From: CAYRGC01 sp964601225
Lineage (GTDB): Bacteria; Patescibacteriota; Gracilibacteria; Peribacterales; Peribacteraceae
Length of the DNA stretch: 64,000 nt
Assembly (NCBI GenBank): GCA_964601225.1
Contig: CAZRMM010000008.1
Span: 16,030-80,029, forward strand
Reading direction: 5' to 3'
Part shown: positions 61,522-64,000 of the stretch, piece by piece
Position numbering within the stretch: position 1 is the first letter of the stretch
Layout: each line of letters starts with the position of its first letter
Notes under the pieces: model-generated
Told to the model about the DNA's origin: nothing
Database searches by the model: none
The model's input: the letters and a program-made list of their open reading frames with translations, nothing else
Position numbers and translations under genes: made by a program

Positions 61522-61791
61522 TTATCGAGCACCCGCCATGCCACAGCCATTTGCTCCTCCGCATCCGCAACCACCTGCTTTTGGGGCGGCAGCAATCTGT
61601 GGCGGGTTATCTTGAATGGACGGCTGTGTTCCTTGTGCAAGAGTGCCCTGAGACCACAGCGGCGATGCTATAGCACCAATGATGAAACCTAGGAGACCAA
61701 TCGAGATTGCGAACCACGGGTTATTGCCGGACTGCATCTGAGCATGTGCGGGAGATGGCTGGGGGGCATCATGCCATTTGAGTGAAGTCAT
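61522..61791 (-). CDS. membrane-anchored small protein with Cys/Gly-rich tail
   Basis: 89 residues. N terminus TSLKWHDAPQ and membrane helix NPWFAISIGLLGFIIG match the neighbouring DsbA-like protein, while the catalytic domain is replaced by a short linker and the tail GGCGCGGANGCGMAGAR with three Cys and a Met. Suggests a small extracytoplasmic Cu(I)-binding peptide or a substrate of the DsbA proteins. Confidence 0.65.
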   Translation of the reverse strand: MTSLKWHDAPQPSPAHAQMQSGNNPWFAISIGLLGFIIGAIASPLWSQGTLAQGTQPSIQDNPPQIAAAPKAGGCGCGGANGCGMAGAR

Positions 61792-61814
61792 ACATCAGAA
61801 GGAAATGAGAAGAA

Positions 61815-63179
61815 TTAAATAACGGTGAAGGAGCCTCGCACCATGCCCATGGAGCACATGAAGGCCAACTGACCCTTGTTCGGCGCGGTGAACTCGATGA
61901 TGTTCTCGCCTGAGCGGAGGGCTTGGGAAATATTCAGAGAAGGAATCGTCATGATGCTTGTGCATCCAGCAGCGCCCGTCCCATCGATCTTCCAGCGAAC
62001 GGGGACACCCGCTGTGATGGTGAGATTGCTTGGAGAATAGCCACTGCGCGTCACAGCCATGGAAACTTCTTGCACGCCTCCTTTGATGGACGGCGCGGAA
62101 CCCGCTTGTTGATTGCTACCTGCAAACGCAGAAGAAAGATCGATGCCGGTAAGCGCAAATCCGCTGTTGAGATTGAAGAGTGCCAGAAGCAGCACGAGAG
62201 CACCGGAGAAACGAAGGAAAATTCTTGAAAAATTGCCCCGTGCCGTCGAAGAGATCGCGCTGATCCCAAGCAGGGAAGGCAATGTGCCAAGTGCAAACAC
62301 AAACATAGTAAGAGAGCCTGTCAGGAAGCTGCCCGATGCGAGTGCGGCAAGCTGAAGTGATTGTGTAAATCCGCACGGGAGAAAAAATGTGAAAGCACCG
62401 AGGGTGAAGGGCGCAGCCGGATGGTTGCTCTCGGAGAGATTTGCAATCCATCGGGACAACTTCTTAGGAGGCCGGATCGGGAAGCTCCCCTTTGGGATAA
62501 TTTCGAGGATCGTGAGTGCAAGGTAGAGCATGATGAATGCGACAATGATGCTCATGTAGCCGCTCATCCTTGTGGAGAGCGTGATCGATTGCCCAAGTAG
62601 CCCTACAAGACCGCCAAGGACGAAGTAGGACACAAGACGGCCGATATTAAAGTGTAGGAGCGGCTTGAACTTCCGCCACGGTGTCTCCGCTTGGCGGATT
62701 TCATTGTGCTTCGCTGCAAGCGCGATGAGGAGTCCCCCCGTCACCGCAAGACAGCTTGATGTTCCGGCCACAAGGCCGATGATGAAGATTCCACCGAGCG
62801 AGAGCGCTCCCGACGTGGAGGGGGCAAGCGATACAAGATCGAATGCTTGAAGAATTTTGTACAGTGCGAAGATTATCAGGAGCGATCCTCCGATCTCCAT
62901 CCATTTTCGTTTGTCGGGAGAAAGTGAAGAAATCGTCGGAGCAGCGTCTTCAAGAACGCTGTAGCCCGCTTTTTCAATGACAGCAGTGATGCCCTCAAGG
63001 CTTGGCAGTTCATCGGCTTTTGCCGTGATACGAGCCGCACCACTCTTATGATCCACATCAACGGCTTTGACACCCGGCACGGCTTTGAGCTTCTTTTCGA
63101 GAAGCAATTCGCAGCTCGCGCATGTCATCCCGCCAATGCAGACTGTCGCGTAACGTTCGTGTGGAGATGACTGAGACAT
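61815..63179 (-). CDS. HMA / SafE-like membrane / cupredoxin fusion
   Basis: About 454 residues from the ATG at 63179. N-terminal HMA (GGMTCASC, about 15-20), then a six-to-seven-helix membrane domain of the UreH/SafE (DsbD_2) type with GTSSCLAVTGG and FFLPCGFTQSLQ, then a C-terminal cupredoxin-like domain (GYSPSNLTITAGVPVRW; GCTSIMTIP; LAFMCSMGMVRG). Such fusions are thought to move copper or reductant across the membrane and hand it to outside copper proteins. Confidence 0.82.
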   Translation of the reverse strand: MSQSSPHERYATVCIGGMTCASCELLLEKKLKAVPGVKAVDVDHKSGAARITAKADELPSLEGITAVIEKAGYSVLEDAAPTISSLSPDKRKWMEIGGSLLIIFALYKILQAFDLVSLAPSTSGALSLGGIFIIGLVAGTSSCLAVTGGLLIALAAKHNEIRQAETPWRKFKPLLHFNIGRLVSYFVLGGLVGLLGQSITLSTRMSGYMSIIVAFIMLYLALTILEIIPKGSFPIRPPKKLSRWIANLSESNHPAAPFTLGAFTFFLPCGFTQSLQLAALASGSFLTGSLTMFVFALGTLPSLLGISAISSTARGNFSRIFLRFSGALVLLLALFNLNSGFALTGIDLSSAFAGSNQQAGSAPSIKGGVQEVSMAVTRSGYSPSNLTITAGVPVRWKIDGTGAAGCTSIMTIPSLNISQALRSGENIIEFTAPNKGQLAFMCSMGMVRGSFTVI

Positions 63180-63248
63180 AAAAGAAGGAGAACGAAATAC
63201 AAGCAAGCAGCCAATCGAATGTTGGCTACTCAAAAGGATTCTCCTTTC

Positions 63249-63695
63249 TTATTCCCGCAAGACAACAGTCCTTGTTTGGACTAACAGTATGGGTGGACCA
63301 TCGCGAGGTCTAAGCGTAGCATCGGTGGTTTCCGGTACATCAATGACGAAGTTCGAGGGGCGTAGGGCAATCTTGAGAATGTCTTTTTGGGAGGATTGCG
63401 TCACGGTCGCTGTCGACGGCGAATGTTCCGAGAGGCAATGACCGTCGTTGCACGGCATTCTTCCAGTCATAGGAGCTGAATGATGTTTGGGACGGGTGAC
63501 CGTCACGCATCCATCGCAATGCACCGTGGACATGGGATGCATCGGTGTCATGACCATCTCAGTAACCTGTTCCATTTCCTCCATCTCGTGATCCATCGGC
63601 ATCGCGGTTTCAGCGAGTGCCATGGGCATGAAACAGAAGTTACTCAAGAGAACTTGAGTGGCAACGACAACCGCTGAAAAAAGCCTAATTTGCAT
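63249..63695 (-). CDS. secreted Met/His/Cys-rich protein
   Basis: 148 residues. Signal peptide (about 1-28), then PMDHEMEEMEQVTEMVMTPM, HPMSTVHCDGCVTV, RPKHHSAPMTGRMPC and NDGHC, all candidate copper ligands. C-terminal part lacks these. No family recognised. It begins the upstream half of the copper island; its promoter lies just 5' of the start. Confidence 0.65.
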   Translation of the reverse strand: MQIRLFSAVVVATQVLLSNFCFMPMALAETAMPMDHEMEEMEQVTEMVMTPMHPMSTVHCDGCVTVTRPKHHSAPMTGRMPCNDGHCLSEHSPSTATVTQSSQKDILKIALRPSNFVIDVPETTDATLRPRDGPPILLVQTRTVVLRE

Positions 63696-63705
63696 CGTGG
63701 TGAAA

Positions 63706-63742
63706 AGTGTATGCCATTTGTATAAAGATCACAATTGGTGAT
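63706..63742 (-). promoter_or_regulatory. promoter and dyad upstream of the Met/His-rich gene
   Basis: Minus strand TTGTGA (63729-63734), 17 bp, TACACT (63706-63711), ten bases before the ATG. ATCAC-AATTG-GTGAT (63728-63742) is a 5-bp dyad over the -35 box and unlike the csoR operator, so this half of the island may have separate control. Confidence 0.45.
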
Positions 63743-63833
63743 TTCTGCTGATTTTTTTGTTAGCCGTGGGATTTAAGACATCATCATGGATGAACGTTCT
63801 GTCCTGCTATAGAGTGTAGCACAGTATCATTAG

Positions 63834-63849
63834 TGGCTTACATAAGCCA
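63834..63849. repeat. short perfect hairpin in the right-edge intergenic region
   Basis: TGGCTTA-CA-TAAGCCA. The 305 bases from 63696 to the window end hold this, the two promoters and possibly a gene start, but no other recognisable feature. Confidence 0.4.
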
Positions 63850-63856
63850 AAATCTA

Positions 63857-63885
63857 TTGACCAAGATTTCTAAAAAGACTAGAGT
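63857..63885 (+). promoter_or_regulatory. promoter reading off the right edge
   Basis: TTGACC (63857-63862), 17 bp, TAGAGT (63880-63885), predicted start near 63892. It would transcribe DNA beyond the window. The -10 is the same as that before the Met-rich leader peptide. Confidence 0.5.
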
Positions 63886-63957
63886 GTATTCGACATCAGC
63901 GAATCGTCGTGTGTCACGTGCGTGAGTAGTTGTTGGTATCCGTTCCCCCAACCTCCC

Positions 63958-64000
63958 ATGCTACGTGAACGCATTTCAAAAGTGCCCATCAAAATCACCG
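63958..64000 (+). CDS. possible start of a gene cut by the window end
   Basis: ATG followed by 13 open codons (MLRERISKVPIKIT) to the edge, about 66 bases after a predicted transcription start. Too short to identify, and the transcript could equally be non-coding. Confidence 0.2.
   Translation, partial: MLRERISKVPIKIT

Noticed and set aside
1..64000. TGA read as glycine (alternative genetic code of some CPR lineages)
   Set aside because: TGA ends many genes with known C termini and forms ATGA/GTGA overlaps; no gene requires read-through.
1..64000. CRISPR arrays, rRNA genes, transposases or integrases
   Set aside because: None seen: no regularly spaced repeats, no rRNA motifs, no DDE or tyrosine recombinase proteins.

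Overview
The window is a chromosome segment of a small, probably host- or partner-dependent bacterium, most likely a Candidate Phyla Radiation member of the Peregrinibacteria/Peribacteria kind. Reasons: compact genes with many 4-base ATGA/GTGA overlaps; serine-rich linkers in secreted proteins; an archaeal-type PEP carboxylase; a bacterial alpha-2-macroglobulin next to penicillin-binding protein 1C; a VanW protein, SLH domains and many small lipoproteins. TGA is an ordinary stop codon. Placement is inferred from gene content and style, since no rRNA is present. Many genes show a TATAAT-like box only 5-9 bases before the start codon and no Shine-Dalgarno sequence, which points to leaderless mRNAs.

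Layout. 1-3.7 kb: tRNA-Ala, an AT-rich helicase with six C-terminal repeats, a copy of the tRNA 3' end, and a GIY-YIG nuclease gene. 3.7-10.2 kb: secreted and membrane proteins, TspO, tRNA-Phe, an SGNH protein, a family 8 glycosyltransferase and PEP carboxylase. 10.2-20.2 kb: envelope block of PBP1C, alpha-2-macroglobulin (translationally coupled) and divergent VanW. 20.2-25.2 kb: DsbA-like protein, Ser-rich lipoprotein, GspF-N-like membrane protein, methyltransferase and homocysteine S-methyltransferase. 25.2-32.1 kb: a Met-rich leader peptide with terminator, then housekeeping genes recG, miaA, clpP, tgt and rplU. 32.2-42.1 kb: lipoprotein, SLH protein, msrA, a MarR plus heterodimeric ABC exporter operon, a 598-residue unknown and mltG. 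42.1-44 kb: an AT-rich pair of proteins with calcium-binding-type motifs. 44-52 kb: Pif1-like helicase, a candidate small RNA, NYN RNase, alpha/beta hydrolase, an MntH-UspA fusion and small membrane proteins. 52.2-63.7 kb: a copper and thiol-redox island of 12 genes, all on the minus strand.

The copper island reads as a single physiological unit. CsoR sits under an operator-overlapped promoter, followed by a CopZ chaperone, a Cu(I) P-type ATPase fused to an AniA-class copper nitrite reductase, a small membrane protein, a half-size MFS protein, a multicopper oxidase lipoprotein and a CDF transporter. Upstream are two DsbA-like thioredoxins, a Cys-rich anchored small protein, an HMA/SafE/cupredoxin fusion and a Met/His-rich secreted protein. 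Together they would sense, chaperone, export, oxidise and use copper outside the membrane.

The most interesting observations are: the CopA-nitrite reductase fusion; a textbook-like methionine attenuator (Met-run leader peptide, competing hairpins, terminator) ahead of a homocysteine methyltransferase; a tRNA-guanine transglycosylase that has lost all four zinc ligands at conserved spacing; an orphan promoter-terminator pair that would make a ~54-nt RNA; twin operators before a hydrolase gene; and the repeat helicase between two copies of a tRNA-Ala 3' end.
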